Shown: positions 1-8,257, numbered from the stretch's first letter. The stretch: DNA of 64,000 nt from Pseudomonas sp. PSE14 (GCF_029203285.1 NZ_CP115669.1:4526001-4590000); one strand, 5' to 3'. Numbers and translations: made by a program. The notes: a model not told the origin generated them from the sequence alone.

Positions 1-273
1 CAGGAAAGCCTCGGCAAGCTCACGCCCATGGGCAACGGCCACTACACGCTGATCTCGAATGCTGGCGTCTACGTCGCCCATCCCGACGCCCGCCGCCTGG
101 GCGACAAGGCCGGCGAACTGCCCGCCGAAGCGCGCACCGCCATCGCCCAGGGCAAGCCCTGGGAACAGGTGAAGGGCCGCTGCGTGGAGCTGCTGCAACC
201 CATCCGCGTGGGCGACAGCGATGCGCCCTGGGCCCTGATGATGAGATTCGAGCTGGCCCAGGCGGGGGAGTGA
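1..273 (+). CDS. C-terminal end of a dCache-type sensor protein (5' end outside window)
   Basis: The reading frame is open from base 1 to a TGA at 271-273, giving 90 residues of a longer protein. Residues about 12-27 (G-N-G-H-Y-T-L-I-S-N-A-G-V-Y-V-A, then H-P-D) match the ligand-binding half of double-Cache/PDC sensor domains of chemoreceptors and histidine kinases. In the usual chemoreceptor layout the Cache domain is followed by a transmembrane helix, HAMP and signalling domains. Here translation stops directly after the Cache fold, with the end F-E-L-A-Q-A-G-E. It is therefore either a protein with a C-terminal Cache domain or a truncated receptor; the missing upstream part would decide. 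A methionine at base 28 lies inside the domain and is unlikely to be the start. Confidence 0.6.
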   Translation, partial: QESLGKLTPMGNGHYTLISNAGVYVAHPDARRLGDKAGELPAEARTAIAQGKPWEQVKGRCVELLQPIRVGDSDAPWALMMRFELAQAGE

Positions 274-308
274 CCGTCGGCAGGGGCGTCCTTCGGGCGC
301 CGGGACAC

Positions 309-436
309 GTAGGGCGTATAACGTTCGACGTTATACGCCGACTGACAGCGGTCCCCGGGCACTCCGAACCTGGCTCCGGAGCCGCCGATACGTTCGGTGT
401 ACCGGCGTACAACCGCGAACGGTTGTACGCCCTACG
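309..436. repeat. Paired palindromic repeat (REPIN-like), GTAGGGCGTA...TACGCCCTAC
   Basis: Two palindromes lie between the genes. The first (313-339) has 11-base arms GGCGTATAACG/CGTTATACGCC around TTCGA. The second (404-431) has 12-base arms GGCGTACAACCG/CGGTTGTACGCC around CGAA. The outer ends GTAGGGCGTA (309-318) and TACGCCCTAC (427-436) are inverted copies, so the pair forms one composite element. A close copy of the second half lies at 30655-30692. The right end overlaps the stop codon of the next gene. Confidence 0.75.
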
Positions 437-761
437 CCCTGTCCGGCAACTCGGTGATGTGGATTTCCGTCACCAGTGTCGGCTTCACCAGCGGCGTACG
501 CGCCAGCAGTGGGCAATAGCGCGCCAGGGCACCGATCAGCTCCCACTGGGTATCCAGCGATTTCGACAACACGTCCACATCCGCCAGCACCCGCTGCCCC
601 ACGCGCTGCAGGTGCGGGTCCGGACTGTGGCCGAGCTCCACCGACAGCTGGGTGATCAGGGTGCTGAGGTTGGTCATGTTGCGGGTGGCGAGCGCAAGGA
701 TGTTCGCCAACAAGGCGATCTCGGATTGCGGGATGGCGACGGGCTTGGCAGGTGCGTCCAT
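432..761 (-). CDS. Conserved-looking small hypothetical protein (109 aa)
   Basis: I do not recognise a family. The protein is 109 residues, apparently all alpha-helical, with a short proline-rich N-terminus (M-D-A-P-A-K-P) and repeated leucine/isoleucine spacing over residues 13-90. There is no signal peptide, membrane segment or cysteine cluster. Its only arginine-rich part is the C-terminus, and it ends D-R-A just before a TAG that belongs to the flanking GTAGGGCGTAC repeat. A perfect Vfr/CRP-type palindrome lies 69 bases upstream of the start, which suggests cAMP-dependent expression. It is transcribed alone, because the old yellow enzyme upstream is 143 bases away. The call as a real gene rests on normal codon use, a good start and the regulatory site. 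Confidence 0.6.
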   Translation of the reverse strand: MDAPAKPVAIPQSEIALLANILALATRNMTNLSTLITQLSVELGHSPDPHLQRVGQRVLADVDVLSKSLDTQWELIGALARYCPLLARTPLVKPTLVTEIHITELPDRA

Positions 762-829
762 GCGTGCTCCGGTGGGTGATTGCGCGGTCCTTGCGCGAGC
801 AGTGCAAGCCTAGCACCGGAATAACAAGT

Positions 830-845
830 TGTGACATACATCACA
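830..845 (-). promoter_or_regulatory. Vfr/CRP-type binding site
   Basis: TGTGACATACATCACA is an exact match to the CRP consensus TGTGA-N6-TCACA, which Vfr of Pseudomonas also recognises. It lies 69 bases upstream of the 432-761 gene. On the minus strand a weak -10-like hexamer TAGGCT (plus bases 807-812) would put the transcription start near base 800. The site centre would then be about 38 bases upstream, close to class II activator geometry. Confidence 0.65.
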
Positions 846-904
846 TTTCATTTTTTTGCATGACCAGGTCACGCGGGGCCGCCCCCGCGTGACCCGGTGA
901 GGCA

Positions 905-2011
905 TCAGACCTGCCCGAACGCCTTGCGCTGCGGCGTACCCCGCTGGGCGGCACGTAGATACTGCGGCGGCCACGGGACCGGCTGGCCGCCCAGCTCGTC
1001 GGCGGCGTGCAAGGGCCAGTAAGGATCGCGCAGCAGCTCGCGGGCCAGCAGGATCAGGTCGGCCTGGCCGGTACGCAGGATGTGTTCGGCCTGGACCGGC
1101 TCAGTGATCATGCCAACGGTGCCGCTGGCGACCCCGGCCTCCTTGCGCACGCGCTCGGAGAACTGCGTCTGGTAGCCCGGCCCTACCGGAATCTCGGCGT
1201 TCACCGCCGTGCCGCCGGAGGACACGTCGATCAGGTCCACGCCCAGGTCCTTCAGGCGGCGCGCCAGCTCCACCGTCTCGTCGGGGTTCCAGCCGTCCTC
1301 CACCCAGTCGGTGGCCGACAGGCGGACGAACAGCGGCAATTCCTGCGGCCATACCGCGCGCACGGCCTCGGTGACCTCCAGGAGGAAACGGATACGGTTC
1401 TCGAAACAGGTGCCGTACTGGTCGCGGCGCTGGTTGGAGAGCGGCGAGAGGAACTGATGCAACAGGTAGCCGTGGGCGGCGTGCACCTCGACGATCTTGA
1501 AGCCGGCGGCCAGGGCGCGCTCGGCGCCGCGCACGAACTGCTGCTTGATGGTTTCCATCTGCTCTTCGCTCAGGGCGATGGGCGCGGTGTGCTGCGGGTC
1601 GAAGGCGATGGCGGACGGCGCCACCGGAGTCCAGCCGCCCTCGCTGATCGGCACCGAGCCGTGCTTGCCCAGCCACGGCGCCCAGGTGCTGGCCTTGCGC
1701 CCGGCGTGGGCCAGTTGCACGCCGGCCACCGCGCCCTGGGATTCCAGGAAGCGGGTAATGCGGCGCAACGGCTCGATCTGCTCGTCGTTCCAAATGCCCA
1801 GGTCTTCAGCGCTGATCCGCCCTTCCGGGGCGACGGCCGTGGCTTCGACGATTACCAGCCCGGCGCCCCCCACGGCGCGGCTCCCCAGGTGGACCAGGTG
1901 CCAATCGTTGGCCAGTCCGTCCTGGGCGGAGTACTGGCACATGGGGGAAACGGCGATGCGGTTGGACAGGGTCAGCTGGCGTAGGGTCAAGGGCTCGAAC
2001 AACTGGCTCAT
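905..2011 (-). CDS. Old yellow enzyme family NADH:flavin oxidoreductase (class III, XenA/YqjM-like)
   Basis: This 368-residue FMN protein belongs to the old yellow enzyme family, which reduces activated C=C bonds (enones, maleimides, nitro compounds) with NAD(P)H. The N-terminus L-F-E-P-L-T-L with R-N-R-like S-N-R-I-A-V-S-P-M-C-Q-Y carries the regulatory cysteine (about residue 25) typical of the thermophilic-like YqjM/XenA class. H-A-G-R-K (about 102-106), H-A-A-H-G-Y-L (about 178-184) and S-N-x-R-x-D-x-Y-G are flavin or substrate-binding signatures. Length is normal for the family. It follows the Fur-like gene in the same direction after 81 bases, and that gap holds an inverted repeat. From memory this is the equivalent of PAO1 PA3723. 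The physiological substrate cannot be told from sequence; detoxification of electrophiles is the usual role. Confidence 0.93.
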   Translation of the reverse strand: MSQLFEPLTLRQLTLSNRIAVSPMCQYSAQDGLANDWHLVHLGSRAVGGAGLVIVEATAVAPEGRISAEDLGIWNDEQIEPLRRITRFLESQGAVAGVQLAHAGRKASTWAPWLGKHGSVPISEGGWTPVAPSAIAFDPQHTAPIALSEEQMETIKQQFVRGAERALAAGFKIVEVHAAHGYLLHQFLSPLSNQRRDQYGTCFENRIRFLLEVTEAVRAVWPQELPLFVRLSATDWVEDGWNPDETVELARRLKDLGVDLIDVSSGGTAVNAEIPVGPGYQTQFSERVRKEAGVASGTVGMITEPVQAEHILRTGQADLILLARELLRDPYWPLHAADELGGQPVPWPPQYLRAAQRGTPQRKAFGQV

Positions 2012-2039
2012 GGCGAAACTCCCTGTGGTCTTCAGTTCT

Positions 2040-2055
2040 TGTACTACAACTGTAG
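2040..2055 (-). promoter_or_regulatory. Inverted repeat upstream of the old yellow enzyme gene
   Basis: CTACA-AC-TGTAG (2044-2055) is a perfect dyad 33 bases upstream of the start codon at 2011. Overlapping it, TGTA-C-TACA (2040-2048) resembles the TGTA-N2-TACA HutC operator at 8258 but with one central base instead of two. The position suits a repressor site. Which protein binds is unknown; the neighbouring Fur-like protein and the HutC-like protein are both candidates. Confidence 0.4.
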
Positions 2056-2092
2056 ACCGGGTTCGCCGGACGATGCAGGCAATCGTCGCCCG

Positions 2093-2410
2093 CTAGCGCG
2101 CCTCAGCCGCCGCCCTGGCCGGCAGTGCGCCATCGAAGGCGGGGGCAAGGCTGTAGCGCTTGCGCATATCGCGTACCAGCATGCCGCTCTGGTGCAAGCG
2201 GCGCAGGCTCTGGCTGACAGAATCGAAGCCGATCGACGGACCGGAGCCCTGCAGGTGCGCATGCAGCTCGGCGGCGGTGCTGCTGCCCAGCACCGACAGC
2301 GCGTCGAGCAGCTTCAGGCGCGGCAGGCTGCAACGCAGCCCGGCCAGCTCCAGCAACTGGCGGGAGCGGCGCTGGCTACGGTGGGCAGAGAACTCTGCGA
2401 CGACGGTCAT
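2093..2410 (-). CDS. Half-size Fur-like winged-helix protein (105 aa)
   Basis: Taking the ATG at 2408-2410 gives 105 residues. Residues about 14-80 follow the Fur/Zur DNA-binding domain: L-E-L-A-G-L-R-C-S-L-P-R-L-K-L-L-D-A-L, then T-A-A-E-L-H-A-H-L, then F-D-S-V-S-Q-S-L-R-R-L as recognition helix, then the wing S-G-M-L-V-R. Full Fur proteins are about 135-150 residues with a second, metal-binding dimerisation domain. That domain and its H-H-x-H and C-x-x-C motifs are absent, and the reading frame ends in an alanine-rich tail. Proteins of this size are, as I recall, annotated in pseudomonads as Fe2+/Zn2+ uptake regulation proteins. It may regulate the old yellow enzyme gene downstream or the permease cluster upstream (184-base gap). 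Confidence 0.65.
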   Translation of the reverse strand: MTVVAEFSAHRSQRRSRQLLELAGLRCSLPRLKLLDALSVLGSSTAAELHAHLQGSGPSIGFDSVSQSLRRLHQSGMLVRDMRKRYSLAPAFDGALPARAAAEAR

Positions 2411-2594
2411 GGGCGCGCGCCCATCGGGACGGCACGCACGGGTTCGTAGCGAGGGGAAACAGGCATTCGGGCCTCCGTTCTTATCGTCTGCGTGGCGCCT
2501 CGCCGCAGCGAAGCGCACGCTCCTGACTAACAGGACGAATGAGCGGGGCAAAACCTGCAAAGGGATTTCACATCGGCATGTTTCCCTTGCCGGC

Positions 2595-4001
2595 TCAGCT
2601 TGCCGGGTCGCCCGCTTCCGGCGAGATCAGCCGAGCCGGCACATGTCCCTGGCTGTTGCGCGCCAGCAGGTAGTAGGCCAGCGCCGGCAACACCAGGCCG
2701 ACCAGCCAGGAAATGTCCACGCCGCCCAGCGTCTCCACCATCGGGCCGGAGTAGAAGCCGCTGTCGATGAAGGGCATCTGCACCAGCACGCCGAAGCAGT
2801 AGACGCCGATGCCGGTCCAGTTCCAGCGGCCATAGCGCCCGTCCGGGTCGGACAGCGCCGGGATGTCGTAGCGCTCGCGGGTGATGCAGTAGTAGTCCAC
2901 CAGGTTGATCGCACTCCAGGGGGTGAAGAACGCCAGCAGGAACAGCAGGAACGACTTGAACGCGGCAAGGAAAGAGTGTTGCCCCGCCAGCGCCAGCCCG
3001 GTGGACAGGCCGACGATCAGCAGCACGAACAGCAGGCGCTGCAGCCGCGTCACCTCCAGGTGGCCACGGAAGCCACTGATGATGGTGGCGATGCACATGA
3101 AGCTGCCGTAGGCGTTGAGCGTGGCGATGGTGACCTTGCCGAAGGCGACGCTGAAGAACAGTGCGGCGGCCATCCCGCTGGCGCCCAGGCCGACCACGTA
3201 GGCCACCGGTTGGCCGGAGAAGGCCTTGCCGGCCAGCGCCGCGGCGAATACACCAAGCACCATCGAGGTCTGCGAGCCGATCACCGAGCCCAGCCCCACG
3301 GCGAGGAAGGTCTTGGGCGACGAGGTCTGGCTGGGAAGGTAGCGCGAGTAGTCGGCGACATAAGGGCCGAAGGCGATCTGCCAGGACGCCGCCAGGGAGA
3401 CGGCCAACAGGAAGGTGTTCCAGGCGAAGTGGCGGTTTTCCAGCAGCACGCCGATGTCGTTGACCGACAGCAGCCGCACGAACAGGTAGGCGAAGGCGAC
3501 GATGCCGAGCACGCTGGCGGCCTTGCCCAGCCAATGGATCACGCGGTAGCCGCATACCGTCACCACCACGATCACCGCCGCGAAGACCAGGATGCCGACG
3601 GTATCGCTGACATGCGCCAGCTGGCCGACGGCCTGCCCCGCCAGTACGGTCCCGGTGGCATTGAAGCCGACGTACATCACGCACACCAGCACCAGTGGGA
3701 TGACCGCGCCGAACACGCCGAACTGCACGCGACTGGAGATCATCTGCGGCAGGCCCAGCTTGGGCCCCTGGGCACCATGCAGGGCCATGACCACGCCGCC
3801 GAAGAGCTGGCCTATGAGCAGGCCGATCAGCGACCAGAACACATCGCCGCCCAGCACCACAGCCAGGGCGCCGGTGACGATCGCGGTGATCTGCAGGTTG
3901 CAGCCGAACCACAGGGTAAACTGACTGAACAGCCGGCCATGCCGCTCGGATTCGGGGATGTAATCGATGGAACGGGTTTCGATCAGGGACTTACCAGCCA
4001 T
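2595..4001 (-). CDS. NCS1-family nucleobase/imidazole permease
   Basis: This 468-residue inner-membrane transporter has about twelve hydrophobic helices and belongs to the nucleobase:cation symporter-1 family (cytosine, allantoin, hydantoin and related ring compounds). The start at 4001 is chosen because GAGGAG lies just upstream and the protein then begins M-A-G-K-S-L; a frame-extending ATG at 4031 has no such site. Features typical of the family include the N-terminal R-S-I-D-Y-I-P-E-S-E-R-H-G and T-L-W-F-G-C-N-L segments and T-P-W-S-A-I-N-L-V-D-Y-Y late in the protein. It is the last gene of a minus-strand set hutU, CoA-transferase, acyl-CoA dehydrogenase, permease, 104 bases after the dehydrogenase. 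An NCS1 transporter is also found in the PAO1 hut locus as I recall. Context suggests import of urocanate or imidazolepropionate; the substrate is inferred, not shown. Confidence 0.85.
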   Translation of the reverse strand: MAGKSLIETRSIDYIPESERHGRLFSQFTLWFGCNLQITAIVTGALAVVLGGDVFWSLIGLLIGQLFGGVVMALHGAQGPKLGLPQMISSRVQFGVFGAVIPLVLVCVMYVGFNATGTVLAGQAVGQLAHVSDTVGILVFAAVIVVVTVCGYRVIHWLGKAASVLGIVAFAYLFVRLLSVNDIGVLLENRHFAWNTFLLAVSLAASWQIAFGPYVADYSRYLPSQTSSPKTFLAVGLGSVIGSQTSMVLGVFAAALAGKAFSGQPVAYVVGLGASGMAAALFFSVAFGKVTIATLNAYGSFMCIATIISGFRGHLEVTRLQRLLFVLLIVGLSTGLALAGQHSFLAAFKSFLLFLLAFFTPWSAINLVDYYCITRERYDIPALSDPDGRYGRWNWTGIGVYCFGVLVQMPFIDSGFYSGPMVETLGGVDISWLVGLVLPALAYYLLARNSQGHVPARLISPEAGDPAS

Positions 4002-4105
4002 GAAGCGTTCTCCTCGCGGCCGGAGATGCACCCGGCCGCGCTGTTGTTATGCACAGCGTTTCCTGATTCGCCGGGGCGGCCAGGACGGCCGCCCCGTACC
4101 TGCCG

Positions 4106-5251
4106 TCAATGGCGGGCGGCATCCAGCACGGCGCGGGAGATGATGATCTTCTGCACCTCGGAGGTTCCCTCGAAGATCCGCAGGATCCGCGCATCGCGCA
4201 CGAAGCGCTCCAGCGGCAGGTCGCGGATGTAGCCGTAGCCGCCGTGCAGCTGCAGCGCGGCGTCGGTGATGAAGCCGCAGGCTTCGGCGGCGAACAGCTT
4301 GGCGGTCGCCGATTCGAGGCTGAAGCGCTCGCCGCTGTCACGTCGCGCGGCCGCCTGCATGGTCAGCAGGCGCGCTGCCTGGAACTGCGCGTGCATGTCG
4401 GCGATGCGCCACTGGGTGCCCTGGTAGGCCGACAGCGGCTTGGGGCCGATCTGCCGCTCGTCCACCCACTTCAGCGCATATTCCATGGCCGCGCGGGCAA
4501 TCCCCAGGGACATGGCGGCGACTTCCACGCGACCGCGGTCCAGCACTTCCATTGCCGTGCGGAAGCCCTGGTTTTCCTGGCCCAGCAAGGCTTCGGCGGG
4601 AAGCCAGCAGTCCAGCGCCAGCTCGTAGATGGTGCTGCCGCGCAGCCCCATGGTCTTTTCCGGGTTGGCGAAGGTGAGGCCCGTGGTGCCCTTCGGAATC
4701 ATGAAGGCGCTGATACCACGGGCGCCGGCGTCCGGGTCGGTCTTGGCATAGAGCACGATGAAGTCGGCTTCGCGGGCGTTGGTGATGTAATGCTTGCTGC
4801 CACGGATGCGCCAGCCGCCCTCCTCGCGCACGGCGCGGGTGCGCATGTCCGCCGGGTTGGAGCCCGCCGCCGGTTCGGTGAGGCCGAAGGCCCCGAGCAG
4901 TTCGCCGGAAGCACAGCGCGGCAACCATTCCTGGCGCTGCGCCTCGCTGCCGCCGATGAGGATCGAGTCGGTGGCGAGGAAGTGCGCGGTCAGCGCCGAG
5001 GCCGTGGAGGCGCAGGCAGCTGAAACCGCCTCGACCACCCGGCTCATGGCCAGGCTGCCGATACCGAAGCCGCCATAGGTTTCCGGCAGGTTGATGCCCA
5101 TGAAGCCCAGCTCGCCGAGGGCCTGCAGGCTTTCGGCGCAGAAGCTTTCCTCTTCGTCATAGCGCTGGGCGTTGGCGGCCAGCACGTCGCGGCAGACCCG
5201 CTCGGCGGAGTCGACGATGGTCAGTTCGGTGGCGTCGATGTCGAAGTTCAT
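4106..5251 (-). CDS. Acyl-CoA dehydrogenase (possible imidazolepropionyl-CoA dehydrogenase)
   Basis: This 381-residue FAD enzyme of the short/medium-chain acyl-CoA dehydrogenase type would introduce an alpha-beta double bond in an acyl-CoA. The L-T-E-P-A-A-G-S-N flavin/substrate motif, K-H-Y-I-T-N-A, the M-G-L-R-G-S-T segment and L-H-G-G-Y-G-Y-I-R-D are all present. The catalytic base is expected at Glu361 in I-F-E-G-T-S-E. The ATG at 5251 overlaps the TGA of the CoA-transferase in ATGA, so the two are translationally coupled. Electrons would pass to electron-transfer flavoprotein. Next to urocanase the natural guess is dehydrogenation of imidazolepropionyl-CoA to urocanyl-CoA, as phenylpropionyl-CoA is taken to cinnamoyl-CoA. 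Glutaryl-CoA or another acyl-CoA cannot be excluded from sequence. Confidence 0.9.
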   Translation of the reverse strand: MNFDIDATELTIVDSAERVCRDVLAANAQRYDEEESFCAESLQALGELGFMGINLPETYGGFGIGSLAMSRVVEAVSAACASTASALTAHFLATDSILIGGSEAQRQEWLPRCASGELLGAFGLTEPAAGSNPADMRTRAVREEGGWRIRGSKHYITNAREADFIVLYAKTDPDAGARGISAFMIPKGTTGLTFANPEKTMGLRGSTIYELALDCWLPAEALLGQENQGFRTAMEVLDRGRVEVAAMSLGIARAAMEYALKWVDERQIGPKPLSAYQGTQWRIADMHAQFQAARLLTMQAAARRDSGERFSLESATAKLFAAEACGFITDAALQLHGGYGYIRDLPLERFVRDARILRIFEGTSEVQKIIISRAVLDAARH

Positions 5252-6420
5252 TGCACAGCCCCTGCTTTTTTCGTGAGGCCGAACGCGGCGTTGGCTTCGC
5301 CCAATTGGGGGGCGCGCGTTGCGGCATGGGGCTTGCGCCCGTTGAAGTAGACGGGTTGTGGCACCAGCGGCGGCTGGTCGTCGGCCGGCTGCACCAGCAG
5401 TTGGCGCACCTGCGCCTGCTCGCTGCCGGTGGCCTCGGCGAGGTTCCACACCGGGGAGGCCGGTACGCCGGCATCCAGCAGCAGGTCGCAGGCCTGCTCG
5501 ACACTGCGTTGAGTGGTCCAGGCTTCGATCTCGGCACGCAGCGCCTGCTCGTTGCGGGTACGCGAAGGGTCGTCGGCGAAGCGCGGATCGTCCGCCAGTT
5601 CGGCGCGGCCGATGCTTTCGCAGAAGCGTCGGAACAGCTTGTCGCTGGCCACCGCGATCACCACCAGGCCGTCGGCGGCGCGGTAGGTGTCGAAGGGCGT
5701 CGATACCGGGTGGCGGTTACCCACCAGGCCCGGAGCCTTGCCGTGGGCGAACAGATTGGACAGGCCGGTCATCTGCAGGCTGACCAGCACATCGAACATC
5801 GCCACGTCGATGTACTGCGCGCTGCTGCCCTGATGCTCGCGGGCGAACAGCGCGCTGCTGATTGCCCAGGCCGCATAGACGCCGGCACACAGGTCGCCGA
5901 GCGCCTCGCCGCTGCGGGTCGGGCCGGTCTCGGGGAAGCCGCTGACGCTCATCAGCCCGGACATCGCCTGGGCGACGATGTCGTAGGCCGGGCGGCGCGA
6001 CAGCGGGCCGTTCTGGCCGAAGCCGGAAATGCTCGCGTAGATCAGCTTCGGGTTGTGCCGACGCAGGCTGTCGAAGTCGATGCCCAGGCGCTGGGTGACG
6101 CCGGGGCGGAAGTTCTCCACCACCACATCCGCGTCGGCCACCAGTTGGTAGAAACGCTGCAGGTCTTCCGGTGCCTTGAAGTCCAGCTCGACGCTGCGCT
6201 TGCCGCGGTTGATCAGGCCGAAATAGACGCTCTCGCCATCCTTGAACGGGCCGAGGTGACGGCTGTCGTCACCGTGCCCGGGCACTTCGAACTTGATCAC
6301 TTCGGCGCCAAGGTCGGCCAACATGGCGGTGCAGTGCGGCCCGGCGAGCACGCGGCTCAGGTCCAGCACGCGCACGCCGTTGAGCGGCTGCGGCGTGGGC
6401 AGTTCAGTCACATTGCTCAT
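5248..6420 (-). CDS. CaiB/BaiF (family III) CoA-transferase
   Basis: This 390-residue family III CoA-transferase moves CoA between carboxylic acids through an aspartyl-CoA intermediate. Conserved family features are R-V-L-D-L-S-R-V-L-A-G-P (16-27), E-N-F-R-P-G (102-107), Y-A-S-I-S-G-F-G-Q-N-G-P and the catalytic Asp176 in G-E-A-L-G-D-L-C-A-G. It starts 10 bases after the hutU stop, with its ribosome site (GAGGA) at the end of hutU, and its stop overlaps the dehydrogenase start. Tight packing between urocanase and an acyl-CoA dehydrogenase suggests it loads CoA on an imidazole acid and unloads the product, for example urocanyl-CoA to imidazolepropionate. The true donor and acceptor are unknown. 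Confidence 0.9.
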   Translation of the reverse strand: MSNVTELPTPQPLNGVRVLDLSRVLAGPHCTAMLADLGAEVIKFEVPGHGDDSRHLGPFKDGESVYFGLINRGKRSVELDFKAPEDLQRFYQLVADADVVVENFRPGVTQRLGIDFDSLRRHNPKLIYASISGFGQNGPLSRRPAYDIVAQAMSGLMSVSGFPETGPTRSGEALGDLCAGVYAAWAISSALFAREHQGSSAQYIDVAMFDVLVSLQMTGLSNLFAHGKAPGLVGNRHPVSTPFDTYRAADGLVVIAVASDKLFRRFCESIGRAELADDPRFADDPSRTRNEQALRAEIEAWTTQRSVEQACDLLLDAGVPASPVWNLAEATGSEQAQVRQLLVQPADDQPPLVPQPVYFNGRKPHAATRAPQLGEANAAFGLTKKAGAVQ

Positions 6421-6430
6421 GCTCTATTCC

Positions 6431-8104
6431 TCAGCCAGTGATCATCGGCAGGTTCAGGCCCTGTTCCTTGGCGCAGTCGATGGCGATCTGGTAGCCGGCG
6501 TCGGCATGGCGCATCACGCCGGTGCCCGGGTCGTTGGTCAGCACACGGGCGATACGCGCGGCGGCCTCGTCGGTGCCGTCGCAGACGATCACCATGCCCG
6601 AGTGCTGGGAGAAGCCCATGCCCACGCCGCCGCCGTGGTGCAGCGAAACCCAGGTGGCGCCGCTGGCGGTGTTCAGCAGGGCGTTGAGCAGCGGCCAGTC
6701 GGACACGGCGTCGGAGCCGTCGCGCATGGCTTCGGTCTCGCGGTTCGGGCTGGAGACCGAGCCGGAGTCCAGGTGGTCGCGGCCGATCACGATCGGGGCT
6801 TTCAGCTCGCCGCGACGCACCATTTCGTTGAACGCCAGGCCGAGCTTGGCGCGCTGGCCCAGGCCGACCCAGCAGATGCGCGCCGGCAGGCCCTGGAAGC
6901 TGATGCGCTCCTTGGCCATGTCCAGCCAGTTGTGCAGGTGGGCGTCGTCCGGGATCAGCTCCTTGACCTTGGCGTCGGTCTTGTAGATGTCCTCGGCATC
7001 GCCGGACAGCGCGGCCCAGCGGAACGGGCCGATGCCACGGCAGAACAGCGGGCGGATGTAGGCCGGAACGAAGCCGGGGAAGTCGAAGGCATTCTCGACG
7101 CCCTCTTCCTTGGCCATCTGGCGGATGTTGTTGCCGTAGTCGAAGGTCGGGATGCCCTGCTTCTGGAACTCCAGCATGGCGTTGACGTGCACGGCCATGG
7201 ACTGCTTGGCGGCCTTCACCACGGCGGCCGGTTCGGTCTGCGCGCGGTCGCGGTACTGCTCCCAGGTCCAGCCGGCCGGCAGGTAGCCGTTGAGCGGGTC
7301 GTGGGCGGAAGTCTGGTCGGTGACCATGTCCGGGCGCACGCCGCGCTTGAGCAGTTCCGGGAGGATTTCCGCGGCGTTGCCCAGCAGGGCGATGGAGATG
7401 GCCTTGCCTTCGGCGGTGTATTGGGCGATGCGCGCCAGGGCGTCGTCGAGGTCCTTGGCCTGCTCGTCGACGTAACGGCTGGCGAGGCGGAAGTCGATGC
7501 GGCTCTGCTGGCATTCGATGTTCAGCGAGCAGGCGCCGGCCAGGGTCGCGGCCAGCGGCTGGGCGCCCCCCATGCCGCCCAGGCCGGCGGTGAGCACCCA
7601 GCGGCCCTTGAGGTTGCCGTCGTAGTGCTGGCGACCGGCCTCGACGAAGGTTTCGTAGGTACCCTGGACGATGCCCTGGCTGCCAATGTAGATCCAGGAG
7701 CCGGCGGTCATCTGGCCGTACATGGCCAGGCCCTTGGCGTCCAGTTCGTTGAAGTGCTCCCAGTTGGCCCAGTGCGGCACCAGGTTGGAGTTGGCGATCA
7801 GGACGCGCGGGGCATTGGCGTGGGTCTTGAACACGCCGACCGGCTTGCCGGACTGCACCAGCAGGGTCTCGTCCTCATTCAGCTCCTTCAGGGTCTCGAC
7901 GATCTTGTCGTAGCACTCCCAGTTGCGCGCGGCGCGACCGATGCCGCCGTAGACCACCAGTTCCTTCGGGTTCTCCGCGACTTCCGGGTCGAGGTTGTTC
8001 ATCAGCATGCGCAGCGGTGCTTCGGTCAGCCAGCTCTTGGCATTCAGTTGAGTGCCGCGCGGGGCACGGATTTCGGTATCGCGGTAACGGCCGGTGGAAC
8101 TCAT
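6431..8104 (-). CDS. hutU: Urocanate hydratase
   Basis: This 557-residue urocanase, the normal length, hydrates urocanate to 4-imidazolone-5-propionate in histidine breakdown, using NAD+ as an electrophile in the cytoplasm. The NAD-binding glycine-rich stretch G-L-G-G-M-G-G is at 174-180, and the conserved active-site cysteine is Cys411 in [12 protein letters not shown]. The start at 8104 is preceded by GAGGAAG; the longer frame to 8155 has no such site. It heads the set with CoA-transferase, acyl-CoA dehydrogenase and permease. No hutH, hutI, hutG or hutF is in the window, so this is probably either a second urocanase or the urocanase of a dispersed hut system. A sigma-54-like promoter and a HutC-type operator precede it. 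Confidence 0.97.
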   Translation of the reverse strand: MSSTGRYRDTEIRAPRGTQLNAKSWLTEAPLRMLMNNLDPEVAENPKELVVYGGIGRAARNWECYDKIVETLKELNEDETLLVQSGKPVGVFKTHANAPRVLIANSNLVPHWANWEHFNELDAKGLAMYGQMTAGSWIYIGSQGIVQGTYETFVEAGRQHYDGNLKGRWVLTAGLGGMGGAQPLAATLAGACSLNIECQQSRIDFRLASRYVDEQAKDLDDALARIAQYTAEGKAISIALLGNAAEILPELLKRGVRPDMVTDQTSAHDPLNGYLPAGWTWEQYRDRAQTEPAAVVKAAKQSMAVHVNAMLEFQKQGIPTFDYGNNIRQMAKEEGVENAFDFPGFVPAYIRPLFCRGIGPFRWAALSGDAEDIYKTDAKVKELIPDDAHLHNWLDMAKERISFQGLPARICWVGLGQRAKLGLAFNEMVRRGELKAPIVIGRDHLDSGSVSSPNRETEAMRDGSDAVSDWPLLNALLNTASGATWVSLHHGGGVGMGFSQHSGMVIVCDGTDEAAARIARVLTNDPGTGVMRHADAGYQIAIDCAKEQGLNLPMITG

Positions 8105-8257
8105 CGGGTCTTCCTCGCTTGCGGGTGGTGTCGCCAGTGGATCGCCAGGAGCCATCCCGGCGTGGCGGAAAAAGGGTGCGCAGAAGAGGCCCCGATGCCC
8201 TGGTCGGCAACTTGCTCCTCTACTGTCACCTGATATGCATATAGCCTTATATCAACC

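Noticed and set aside
2160-4232. 690-codon plus-strand frame opposite the Fur-like and permease genes
   Set aside because: His/Gln/Asp-rich shadow of a membrane protein gene, without domains.
6293-8233. 646-codon plus-strand frame opposite hutU
   Set aside because: Shadow of urocanase with biased composition; no ribosome site and no family features.
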